DNA of 5,761 bases from an uncultured Actinomycetes bacterium (GTDB lineage Bacteria > Actinomycetota > Acidimicrobiia > Acidimicrobiales > Acidimicrobilacustridaceae), in NCBI GenBank assembly GCA_945957335.1, contig CAMFLJ010000251.1, positions 1 to 5,761 on the forward strand. The letters run 5' to 3'. Position numbers and translations under genes: made by a program. The notes beneath the pieces were generated by a model that worked only from the letters and a program-made list of their open reading frames with translations, was not told the DNA's origin and made no database searches. Positions 1 through 4,967 of this stretch are shown piece by piece (positions within the stretch are counted from its first letter, which is position 1; each line of letters starts with the position of its first letter).

Positions 1-471
1 GAGTCGGATGGTGTTCTCGAGCGTCGTGAACCCGGTGATCTGCCAGATCATCAGCCGCGCCAGCTCGGCGGTGGTCTCGGCGGGGAGCCCCGTGGAGGCG
101 GCCACCTCCACGGCCCGTGCCGTCATCGCCTGCACAGAGGCGGGGTAGCGGCGGCGGGTGAGGTCGGTCACGCAGGGGTGCGCGGTGAGCCGCGACCGGA
201 GGTCGTGCATGAAGGTGCCGACCCGCACGCGCCAGTCCGGGTCGTCGCTCGCTGCGATCTCCCCGCCGCCGAGGGCGAGGTCGACCGCTGCGTCGATCAG
301 CTCGCCCCGGTTGCCGACGTGCCAGTAGAGGGTCGGCGCCGCCACCCCGAGCTGGTCGGCCAGGCGCCGCATGGTGAGCCACTCCTGGCCGTGCTCGTCC
401 ATGAGCGTGAGCGCGGTCTCGACGATCTGGTCCCTCGTCAGCCCCACCGCAACCGGTCGTCGTCCCACCAC
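1..471 (-). CDS. TetR-family transcriptional repressor, C-terminus cut by the window edge
   Basis: Ligand-responsive DNA-binding repressor, probably controlling the divergent dioxygenase operon. The 157 visible residues begin with a helix-turn-helix domain (about 11-65): LTRDQIVETALTLMDEHG, then LTMRRLADQLGV, then the recognition helix PTLYWHVGNR (47-56). From memory, Tn10 TetR reads LTTRKLAQKLGV..PTLYWHVKNK, so the DNA-reading surface is nearly the same. TetR Arg28 corresponds to R35 here, while TetR Gln38 is replaced by Ala46. The rest (about 80-157) looks like the helical ligand and dimerisation domain, with MIWQITGFTTLEN resembling the TetR core helix. It continues beyond position 1. The GTG at 471 is chosen because it sits nine residues before helix 1, as is usual in the family. 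There is no clear ribosome site. In-frame GTG codons at 468 and 504 are alternatives, and the one at 504 follows a TAGAGT box that could give a leaderless message. Family assignment is firm; the ligand is unknown. Confidence 0.92.
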   Translation of the reverse strand, partial: MVGRRPVAVGLTRDQIVETALTLMDEHGQEWLTMRRLADQLGVAAPTLYWHVGNRGELIDAAVDLALGGGEIAASDDPDWRVRVGTFMHDLRSRLTAHPCVTDLTRRRYPASVQAMTARAVEVAASTGLPAETTAELARLMIWQITGFTTLENTIRL

Positions 472-509
472 GTCATCTTTGCCCGTTGACGGCCCCTCGC
501 GCACCTGCC

Positions 510-528
510 ACTCTAACACCCGTAGAGA
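510..528. promoter_or_regulatory. tetO-like operator, TetR-proximal copy (O1)
   Basis: Imperfect 19-bp palindrome ACTCTAACACCCGTAGAGA centred on 519, with perfect arms CTCTA/TAGAG. It resembles Tn10 tetO1, with 13 of 19 bases identical by my recollection of that sequence. It overlaps the possible TAGAGT minus-strand -10 box (510-515) and the upstream alternative starts of the repressor gene, so it is well placed for autoregulation. Its half-sites read from the centre are TGTTAGAGT and CCGTAGAGA. The symmetry is visible directly; binding is inferred. Confidence 0.7.
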
Positions 529-529
529 G

Positions 530-548
530 TCTCTAACAGCATTAGAGA
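530..548. promoter_or_regulatory. tetO-like operator, dioxygenase-proximal copy (O2)
   Basis: The palindrome TCTCTAACAGCATTAGAGA is centred on 539. Its arms extend one base each side, giving a perfect 8-bp inverted repeat (529-536 and 542-549) around a 5-nt centre. It matches Tn10 tetO2 at 14 of 19 positions by my recollection. It lies 1 bp from O1, with centres 20 bp apart, about two helical turns, so two dimers would bind the same face. A weak -10-like TACAGA at 559-564 would put its -35 zone (about 536-541) inside this operator, which is a repressing geometry. That promoter is not secure. The dioxygenase start follows 46 bp downstream. Confidence 0.8.
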
Positions 549-594
549 CCGTTCCGGCTACAGACCGCCCGGGGAGGCGGAGGGGGAGACAGCG

Positions 595-1458
595 ATGGCA
601 GCCAACGTGAGACCGCTCACGGGGACGATCGGCGCGCGGGTGGAGGGCCTCGACCTCGGTGCCCTCGACGAGGACGGGGCCGCGGCGCTGCGGGACGCCC
701 TCGACCGGCACCACGTGCTGGTCCTCGGGGCCCAACCGCTGGACGACGACCAGCAGCGCCGCCTGGCCGAGGCGTTCGGCGCACCGCACGTGCACCCGGT
801 GGCGGCCTGGATGGGCAGCAGCGATGTGGTCGCGTACGTCACCAACGACGCCGACAACCCGCCCCAGGGCGACTCCGACTTCCACACCGACTACACGTTC
901 CACCCCGAGATCGCGGCGGTCGCCGTGCTCCAGGCCCAGGCCGTGACCAGCCATGGGGGCGACACCGTCTGGAGCGACACCCACGCGGCCTACGACGCGC
1001 TCTCGCCCGCGCTCCGCGGGTGGCTCGGCGGCCTCGAGGCCCACCACCGGATGGACCCCCGCTTCGCCGAGGTCATGCGCCAGCGCCACGGTGACGAGGT
1101 CGCCGACCGGGTCACCGCCGCGTTCGGCGGGACCGTCCACCCGATGGTGGTGAGCCACCCGCGCACCGGCCGCCCGGCGCTCTTCGTGAACCCCGGCTAC
1201 ACGGACCGCGTCGTCGGCCTCGAGCCCAAGGAGAGCGACGCCCTCCTCGGGTTCCTGTTCGAGCACCTCGGCCAGCCGCGCTTCCACTACCGCCACCACT
1301 GGGCCGTCGACGACGTCGTCGTCTGGGACGAGGTGGCCACCGTCCACCAGGGCCCCGACGACTTCTGGCCCGAGCGCCGGGTGCTGCGGCGCGTGTGCGC
1401 CGGCGTCGTGGTGCCCCAGCCCGCGGTCTCCGTGACGGTCGGAGGGATCGCGTCATGA
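595..1458 (+). CDS. TauD/TfdA-family Fe(II)/2-oxoglutarate-dependent dioxygenase
   Basis: Cytoplasmic non-haem iron oxygenase that couples 2-oxoglutarate decarboxylation to substrate hydroxylation; TauD itself releases sulfite from taurine. The 287 residues match the length of TauD (283) and align along their whole length. The iron triad is H97, D99 (FHTDYTF) and H251 (WDEVATVH). T124 in SHGGDTVW and R262 correspond to the TauD 2-oxoglutarate ligands T126 and R266. H67 (HVHPV) and R266 correspond to the TauD taurine ligands H70 and R270, whereas TauD N95 is Asp93 and F206 is Tyr202. This favours a small anionic substrate, perhaps an organosulfonate, but not proven taurine. The usual WDN motif is WDE. 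The ATG at 595 is preceded by a strong purine-rich ribosome site (581-587). It is the first gene of an operon with the lipoprotein gene and lies opposite the TetR gene, which probably represses it. The family is certain; the substrate is not. Confidence 0.93.
   Translation: MAANVRPLTGTIGARVEGLDLGALDEDGAAALRDALDRHHVLVLGAQPLDDDQQRRLAEAFGAPHVHPVAAWMGSSDVVAYVTNDADNPPQGDSDFHTDYTFHPEIAAVAVLQAQAVTSHGGDTVWSDTHAAYDALSPALRGWLGGLEAHHRMDPRFAEVMRQRHGDEVADRVTAAFGGTVHPMVVSHPRTGRPALFVNPGYTDRVVGLEPKESDALLGFLFEHLGQPRFHYRHHWAVDDVVVWDEVATVHQGPDDFWPERRVLRRVCAGVVVPQPAVSVTVGGIAS
1441..1446 (+). promoter_or_regulatory. Ribosome binding site of the solute-binding protein gene
   Basis: GGAGGG lies inside the last codons of the dioxygenase gene, 8 nt before the ATG at 1455. 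It decides that start over the in-frame GTG at 1395, because the ATG also places a lipoprotein signal peptide exactly at the N-terminus. Confidence 0.75.
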
Positions 1459-2795
1459 GGCGCCCGCTCCTGACCCTCGCCGCACCGGCCTTCGTGCTCG
1501 TCCTGCTGGTGTCCTCGTGCGCCCGCGACGACGACGCCGCCCCGGCCGCCACCACCAACGCCGGGGCCACCGCCGAGGACTGCGGCGCCCAGGCCCTCCA
1601 GGCCACCGACGTGGGCGTCACCGCCGACACGATCACCGTCCAGGTGATGGCCGACGTCGGCTCGCCGCTCGCCCCCGGCCTGTTCCAGGCCAACCTCGAT
1701 GCGGTCAAGGCCTTCGCGAACGAGGTGAACGCCCAGGGCGGCCTGGCCTGTCGCCAGCTCGAGGTGAAGACCTGGGACACCAAGCTCACGCCGGAGGAGG
1801 CCAAGAACGGCCAGATCCAGGCGTGCTCGTCGAGCCTGGCGCTGGTCGGTGGCAACTCGTTGTTCAACCCGGACGTGACGACGATGGACGGCTGCCCCGA
1901 CATCACCGCCCTCGCCAACGACGTCAACGAGCTCTGCAGCCCGATGACCTACAGCATCCAGCTCGTCTCCGAGAAGTGCCCGGTGGCCACCGGGGTACGG
2001 CCCATCGAGGCCATCGTCGGCCCGGTCACCAAGGTGTTCCTGCCCGAGCACCCGGGCCTGCACGGCATGTACGCCGTCCCCGGTGACCTCCCGAGCACGG
2101 TGCAGTCGGCCATGCCCGGGCTGGTGGGCCAGGAGAAGGCCGGCGTCACCTGGGACTCGATCGTCAAGGTCTCCGGAAGGGACGAGCAGGCCGCCTACGT
2201 GCCCAAGGTGCTGGCCCTCGGCGCCAGCGGGGCGGACTACTTCTACACGGGGTCCGGGGACCAGTCGATGGTGCTCGCCCGCCGGGAGGCCGCCGCCCAG
2301 GGCGTGAAGGTCGACGTGTGGGCGTGCCCCCTCGGTTGCTACACCGAGAAGTTCCTCTCGGCCGGGGCCGACGTCGAGGGCACCTACGTCTGGATGCAGT
2401 TCCTGCCGTTCGAGGAGCGCGACAGCAACGCCGAGCTCGCCGCCTACCTCGACGCCGTCGGCGAGGACCAGGCCACGTCGTTCGGGGCGCAGGCCTGGCA
2501 GGCCGCGGTGCTGTTCCGCCAGGCGGTCCAGGACGTCGTCGCCGAGCACGGGGTCAACGGCGTGACCCGGGCCAACCTGCTCGCCGCCCTCGACGCCACC
2601 CACGACTTCACCGCCAACGGCTGGATGGGGGCCAAGGACCTGAAGGGCACCTCCGACTGCTTCGTCCTTCTCCAGGTCCGCGACGGCGCCTTCACCCGGG
2701 TCTACCCGGAGCAGGCGGGGACCTTCGACTGCGACCCGGCCAACGTGGCGACGGTGCAGATCGACCCGACGGTCGAGGCCAAGCGGGTGCCGTGA
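1455..2795 (+). CDS. Lipoprotein solute-binding protein, branched-chain amino acid (LivJ-like) type
   Basis: Extracytoplasmic substrate-capture protein of the type I periplasmic-binding fold, 446 residues. The signal peptide (MRRP, then a hydrophobic stretch 5-19) ends in the lipobox VSSC, so C22 would be lipidated and hold the protein on the outer face of the membrane. A short Asp/Ala/Thr-rich linker (23-42) precedes the binding domain, which opens with TDVGVTADTITVQVMADVGSP and continues LFQANLDAVKAFANEVNAQGGLACR, the characteristic beta-1/helix-1 pattern of the LivJ/Peripla_BP_6 group. Ten further cysteines occur in the mature part (43, 99, 124, 147, 161, 175, 291, 295, 402, 426), enough for five disulfides. 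Its ATG overlaps the dioxygenase stop codon as ATGA, so the two genes are almost certainly cotranscribed and translationally coupled. No permease or ATPase gene follows. The ligand cannot be read from the sequence; a sensor or binding role without transport is also possible. Confidence 0.9.
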   Translation: MRRPLLTLAAPAFVLVLLVSSCARDDDAAPAATTNAGATAEDCGAQALQATDVGVTADTITVQVMADVGSPLAPGLFQANLDAVKAFANEVNAQGGLACRQLEVKTWDTKLTPEEAKNGQIQACSSSLALVGGNSLFNPDVTTMDGCPDITALANDVNELCSPMTYSIQLVSEKCPVATGVRPIEAIVGPVTKVFLPEHPGLHGMYAVPGDLPSTVQSAMPGLVGQEKAGVTWDSIVKVSGRDEQAAYVPKVLALGASGADYFYTGSGDQSMVLARREAAAQGVKVDVWACPLGCYTEKFLSAGADVEGTYVWMQFLPFEERDSNAELAAYLDAVGEDQATSFGAQAWQAAVLFRQAVQDVVAEHGVNGVTRANLLAALDATHDFTANGWMGAKDLKGTSDCFVLLQVRDGAFTRVYPEQAGTFDCDPANVATVQIDPTVEAKRVP

Positions 2796-2814
2796 CGCAG
2801 GTGCCGTGACGTCG

Positions 2815-2849
2815 GGCGCGTGGGCGCGCCCCCTGTGCGCCCACGCGCC
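2815..2849 (+). terminator. Strong GC hairpin after the dioxygenase operon, likely terminator
   Basis: A perfect 13-bp inverted repeat (GGCGCGTGGGCGC at 2815-2827 and its complement at 2837-2849) surrounds a 9-nt loop, 19 bp after the lipoprotein stop codon. No T-tract follows directly; the nearest is TTTT at 2870-2873. It is therefore not a canonical intrinsic terminator, but actinobacterial terminators often lack the U-run. Its position between a finished operon and a new promoter supports the call. Confidence 0.6.
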
Positions 2850-2871
2850 GCCCGGCGGCCGGGAACTCGTT

Positions 2872-2901
2872 TTGTGGCCCCCGCACCGACCGGGGGATAC
2901 T
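2872..2901 (+). promoter_or_regulatory. Candidate promoter of the whiB-like gene
   Basis: TTGTGG (2872-2877) and GATACT (2896-2901) lie 18 bp apart and resemble -35 and -10 boxes of the main sigma factor. They fall between the preceding hairpin and the gene, leaving a leader of about 45 nt before the ATG at 2955. Judged by eye only. Confidence 0.4.
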
Positions 2902-2954
2902 CGACCCTTCCCCCTGTCCAGATCCCCCCGCACCGGAGGAGCCGAGCTCTCCCG

Positions 2955-3191
2955 ATGAACCTCCCGTGGCGTTCCAAGGCCGCCTGCAACGGCCTCGCCC
3001 CCGACATCTTCTATCCGGCCACCGAGGACGACGCCGACGCCTACGAGGCGAAGGAGATCTGCGCGATCTGCCCGGTGCGCGAGGCCTGCCTCGAGCACGC
3101 CCTCGCGGTCCGCGAGAAGGACGGGGTCTGGGGAGGGGCGACCGAGCGCGAGCGGCGCCGTATCATCCGCCAGCGCCGCCGCACGGCCTGA
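2955..3191 (+). CDS. WhiB-family iron-sulfur transcriptional regulator
   Basis: Small actinobacterial redox- or nitric-oxide-responsive regulator that binds a [4Fe-4S] cluster and usually acts on the main sigma factor. The 78 residues contain the four invariant cysteines C11, C36, C39 and C45 (spacing C-x24-C-x2-C-x5-C, seen as EICAICPVREAC). The GVWGG turn (57-61) follows, then a basic C-terminal tail ERERRRIIRQRRRTA for DNA contact. The N-terminal WRSKAACNGLAPDIFYP is typical. It is close to the minimal length of the family, similar to WhiB1/WhiB2-sized members, and I cannot assign a subfamily. The ATG at 2955 is used; GGAGGAG at 2935-2941 is a good ribosome site but lies 13 nt away, longer than usual. 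A longer in-frame reading upstream would run through the promoter and hairpin and adds no conserved sequence. It may be cotranscribed with trpD. Confidence 0.93.
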   Translation: MNLPWRSKAACNGLAPDIFYPATEDDADAYEAKEICAICPVREACLEHALAVREKDGVWGGATERERRRIIRQRRRTA

Positions 3192-3225
3192 CGGACCCGC
3201 ACCGGTCCCGGGCCGCCACCCACCC

Positions 3226-3231
3226 GAGGAG
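3226..3231 (+). promoter_or_regulatory. Ribosome binding site of trpD
   Basis: GAGGAG lies 3 nt before the GTG at 3235 and 6 nt before the adjacent GTG at 3238. The second spacing is the usual one, so 3238 is preferred as the start. The two choices differ by one residue. Confidence 0.6.
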
Positions 3232-3237
3232 CCCGTG

Positions 3238-4320
3238 GTGACGAACCGGTCCGAACCCACCGATCTGGCCGCCCTCGGCGGCTGGCGCGAGCTGCTCGGA
3301 GCGCTCACCTCGGGGCGCGACCTCACCGCCGAGCAGTCCGGGGCGGCCATGGGGGCGATCCTCGCCGGCGAGTCCACCGACGCCCAGATCGCGGCGTTCA
3401 TCGTGGCCCTGCGCATGAAGGGCGAGACCGTCGACGAGGTCAGCGGCATGGTCGACGCCATGCTCGCCGCGGCGGCGCCGATCACCCTGCCCGAGGGTCC
3501 CGACCCGGTCGACATCGTCGGCACCGGCGGTGCGCCCACCCGGCGGGCCCACGCCCTCAACGTCTCCACCATGGCCACCCTGGTGGCGGCCGGCGCCGGT
3601 GCCCGGGTGGTGAAGCACGGCAACCGCCGGGCGTCGTCGACCTCGGGCTCGGCCGACCTGCTCGAGGCGCTCGGCGTGGTGCTCGAGCTCGACGGCCCCG
3701 GCGTGGCCCGCTGCGTCGCCGAGAGCGGGGTGGGCTTCTGCTTCGCCCGCACGTTCCACCCGGCCATGCGCCACGCCGGACCGGTGCGGGCCGAGCTGGG
3801 CGTGCCCACGGTGTTCAACTACCTCGGGCCGCTCTCCAACCCGGCCGGCGTCCAGCGCCAGGTCATCGGCGTGAGCGACCCCCGGGTGGCCCCCACGGTG
3901 GTGGGCGTGCTGGCCTCGCGGGGTGCCCCGCGGGCGATGGTCGTCACCGGCCACGACGGCATGGACGAGCTCACCACCACCGGCCCCAGCACCGTGCACG
4001 AGCTGCGCGACGGCGAGGTCAGCACCCGCTCGTTCGACCCGGCCGAGGTCGGCATCGAGGTCGTCACCATCGAGGCCGTCGCCGGCGGCGACCCGGAGGC
4101 CAACGCCGCCATCGCCCACCGGGTGCTGGGCGGCGAGGCCGGGCCCCACCGCGACATCGTCACGCTCAACGCGGCGGCGGCGCTGTTCGTGGCCGGCGTG
4201 GCCGACGACCTGGCCGAGGGCGTCGAGCGGGCCCGGGCGTCGATCGACTCGGGGGCCGCGGCCACCACCCTCGAGCGGTTGGTCAGCGCGTCGCAGGCGG
4301 CGGGGGCGGCGGCGGGCTGA
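3238..4320 (+). CDS. trpD: Anthranilate phosphoribosyltransferase
   Basis: Cytoplasmic enzyme of tryptophan biosynthesis that joins anthranilate and phosphoribosyl pyrophosphate to give phosphoribosylanthranilate. It has 360 residues, near the normal family length. The N-terminal helical domain (about 5-85) is followed by the PRPP-binding region DIVGTGG (92-98), NVST (108-111), KHGNRRASSTSGSADLLEAL (126-145), HPAMRHAGPVR with anthranilate-site R184, GVPTVFNYLGPLSNPA and the metal-binding pair D243-E244 in DGMDELTTTGPST. The order and content match TrpD, not pyrimidine nucleoside phosphorylases. The loop after GTGG reads APTRRAHALN in place of the usual D-x5-N type, losing the Asp and gaining three residues. 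It lies 46 bp after the whiB-like gene with no terminator between, so readthrough is likely. Its last 38 bp overlap the end of the opposite-strand membrane-protein gene. The Ala/Gly-rich C-terminus (AGAAAG) is the complement of that gene's poly-proline tail. Confidence 0.95.
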   Translation: MTNRSEPTDLAALGGWRELLGALTSGRDLTAEQSGAAMGAILAGESTDAQIAAFIVALRMKGETVDEVSGMVDAMLAAAAPITLPEGPDPVDIVGTGGAPTRRAHALNVSTMATLVAAGAGARVVKHGNRRASSTSGSADLLEALGVVLELDGPGVARCVAESGVGFCFARTFHPAMRHAGPVRAELGVPTVFNYLGPLSNPAGVQRQVIGVSDPRVAPTVVGVLASRGAPRAMVVTGHDGMDELTTTGPSTVHELRDGEVSTRSFDPAEVGIEVVTIEAVAGGDPEANAAIAHRVLGGEAGPHRDIVTLNAAAALFVAGVADDLAEGVERARASIDSGAAATTLERLVSASQAAGAAAG

Positions 4321-4963
4321 GCTCGTCGGCCGCCGCCGCGTCGAGCCCGGTGCCGTCGAGGCCGGTGCCGTCGAGGGAGACGTAGCCCTCGTCGTCGGGC
4401 CCGAGCAGACCGGCGGCCCGCTCGATCTCGGCCAGCTCGGCCTGGGCGGCGTCGAGCAGGTCGAGCTGGTGGGCGATGCCCGAGAGCACGTCGGGCGGCT
4501 CGCGGGTGACGTCCCAGCCCGAGGCGGGGGTGCCGTCGGGGCGGGCGCTCAGGCGGCTGAGGCGCACCGAGAGCTCCTCGACCTCGCCGACCTGCTCCTG
4601 CAGGGCCCTGACCATCGACCGGCGGCGGGCCCGGTGCTGGCGGGCGGCCACCACGAGGTGCTGGTCGAGCTCGACGGCCTGGTACTCGAGCTCGCGGCGC
4701 AGGTCGTCGGCCGAGCTGGGCTGGCGGAAGTCGGAGCGGCGGCTCGGTGCCAGGTGGATCTCGGCCACCGCGCCCTGGAGGCGGCGGTGCAGCCGGGCGG
4801 GCTGGGTGGGCGACCACAGCCACGTGATCGGCGCCGGGCTCTTCACCGCCGGGCTGACCCGGTTGCGGCGCTGGAGGCGCCAGCGCAGCAGGGTGGCGAC
4901 CACCACGAGCAGGACGACCCACGTGGCCAGGAAGGCCAGCACCCAGAGGAGGACGTCCCGCAT
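4283..4963 (-). CDS. Single-pass membrane protein of unknown function with coiled-coil-like cytoplasmic part
   Basis: I do not recognise a named family. The 226 residues start with one hydrophobic helix (about 5-26, LLWVLAFLATWVVLLVVVATLL) followed by RWRLQRR, so the N-terminus should face out and the rest should be cytoplasmic. Residues 85-139 and 158-186 are rich in Leu, Glu, Gln and Arg with heptad-like spacing (LRRELEYQAVELDQHL, LQEQVGEVEELSVRLSRL, LDLLDAAQAELAEIERA), suggesting coiled coils. The C-terminal stretch contains a DGTGL repeat and seven consecutive prolines (217-223). The ATG at 4963 is chosen because the hydrophobic helix begins there; a longer upstream reading would run through the exonuclease gene out of frame. 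Four bp separate it from that gene's stop codon, so they probably form an operon. No ribosome site is visible. Coding status is supported by coherent protein features; the function is unknown. Confidence 0.8.
   Translation of the reverse strand: MRDVLLWVLAFLATWVVLLVVVATLLRWRLQRRNRVSPAVKSPAPITWLWSPTQPARLHRRLQGAVAEIHLAPSRRSDFRQPSSADDLRRELEYQAVELDQHLVVAARQHRARRRSMVRALQEQVGEVEELSVRLSRLSARPDGTPASGWDVTREPPDVLSGIAHQLDLLDAAQAELAEIERAAGLLGPDDEGYVSLDGTGLDGTGLDAAAADELSPPPPPPPATR
4340..4376. repeat. Short 15-bp tandem repeat inside the membrane-protein gene
   Basis: The unit GTCGAGSCCGGTGCC occurs at 4340-4354 and 4355-4369 with one mismatch, followed by a partial third copy at 4370-4376. Being a multiple of three, it keeps the frame and encodes the repeated Leu-Asp-Gly-Thr-Gly of the acidic linker before the poly-proline tail. 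It probably arose by slippage in a tolerant linker. Confidence 0.8.
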
Positions 4964-4967
4964 GGGG

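Noticed and set aside
178..489. Plus-strand open frame opposite the TetR gene
   Set aside because: The minus strand encodes a clear TetR DNA-binding domain; this is its complement.
486..517. TTGACG at 486-491 as a -35 box for the dioxygenase operon
   Set aside because: The only nearby -10-like hexamer (TCTAAC, 512-517) is 20 bp away, too far for a normal promoter, and the site is inside or beside the repressor's start region.
1395..1454. Upstream GTG start giving the lipoprotein 20 more residues
   Set aside because: It would lie inside the dioxygenase gene and place Arg-rich sequence before the signal peptide. The ATG at 1455 has a ribosome site and puts the signal peptide at the N-terminus.
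1287..3818. Very long open frame on the minus strand (over 800 codons) across the dioxygenase, lipoprotein, whiB-like and trpD genes
   Set aside because: It is antisense to four genes with clear family motifs. Its translation is low-complexity Arg/Gly/Ala/His-rich with no recognisable domain, as expected for the complement of GC-rich coding DNA.
4340..4376. Tandem repeat considered as a CRISPR or regulatory array
   Set aside because: The units are 15 bp, directly adjacent with no spacers, in frame inside a coding region, and number fewer than three.
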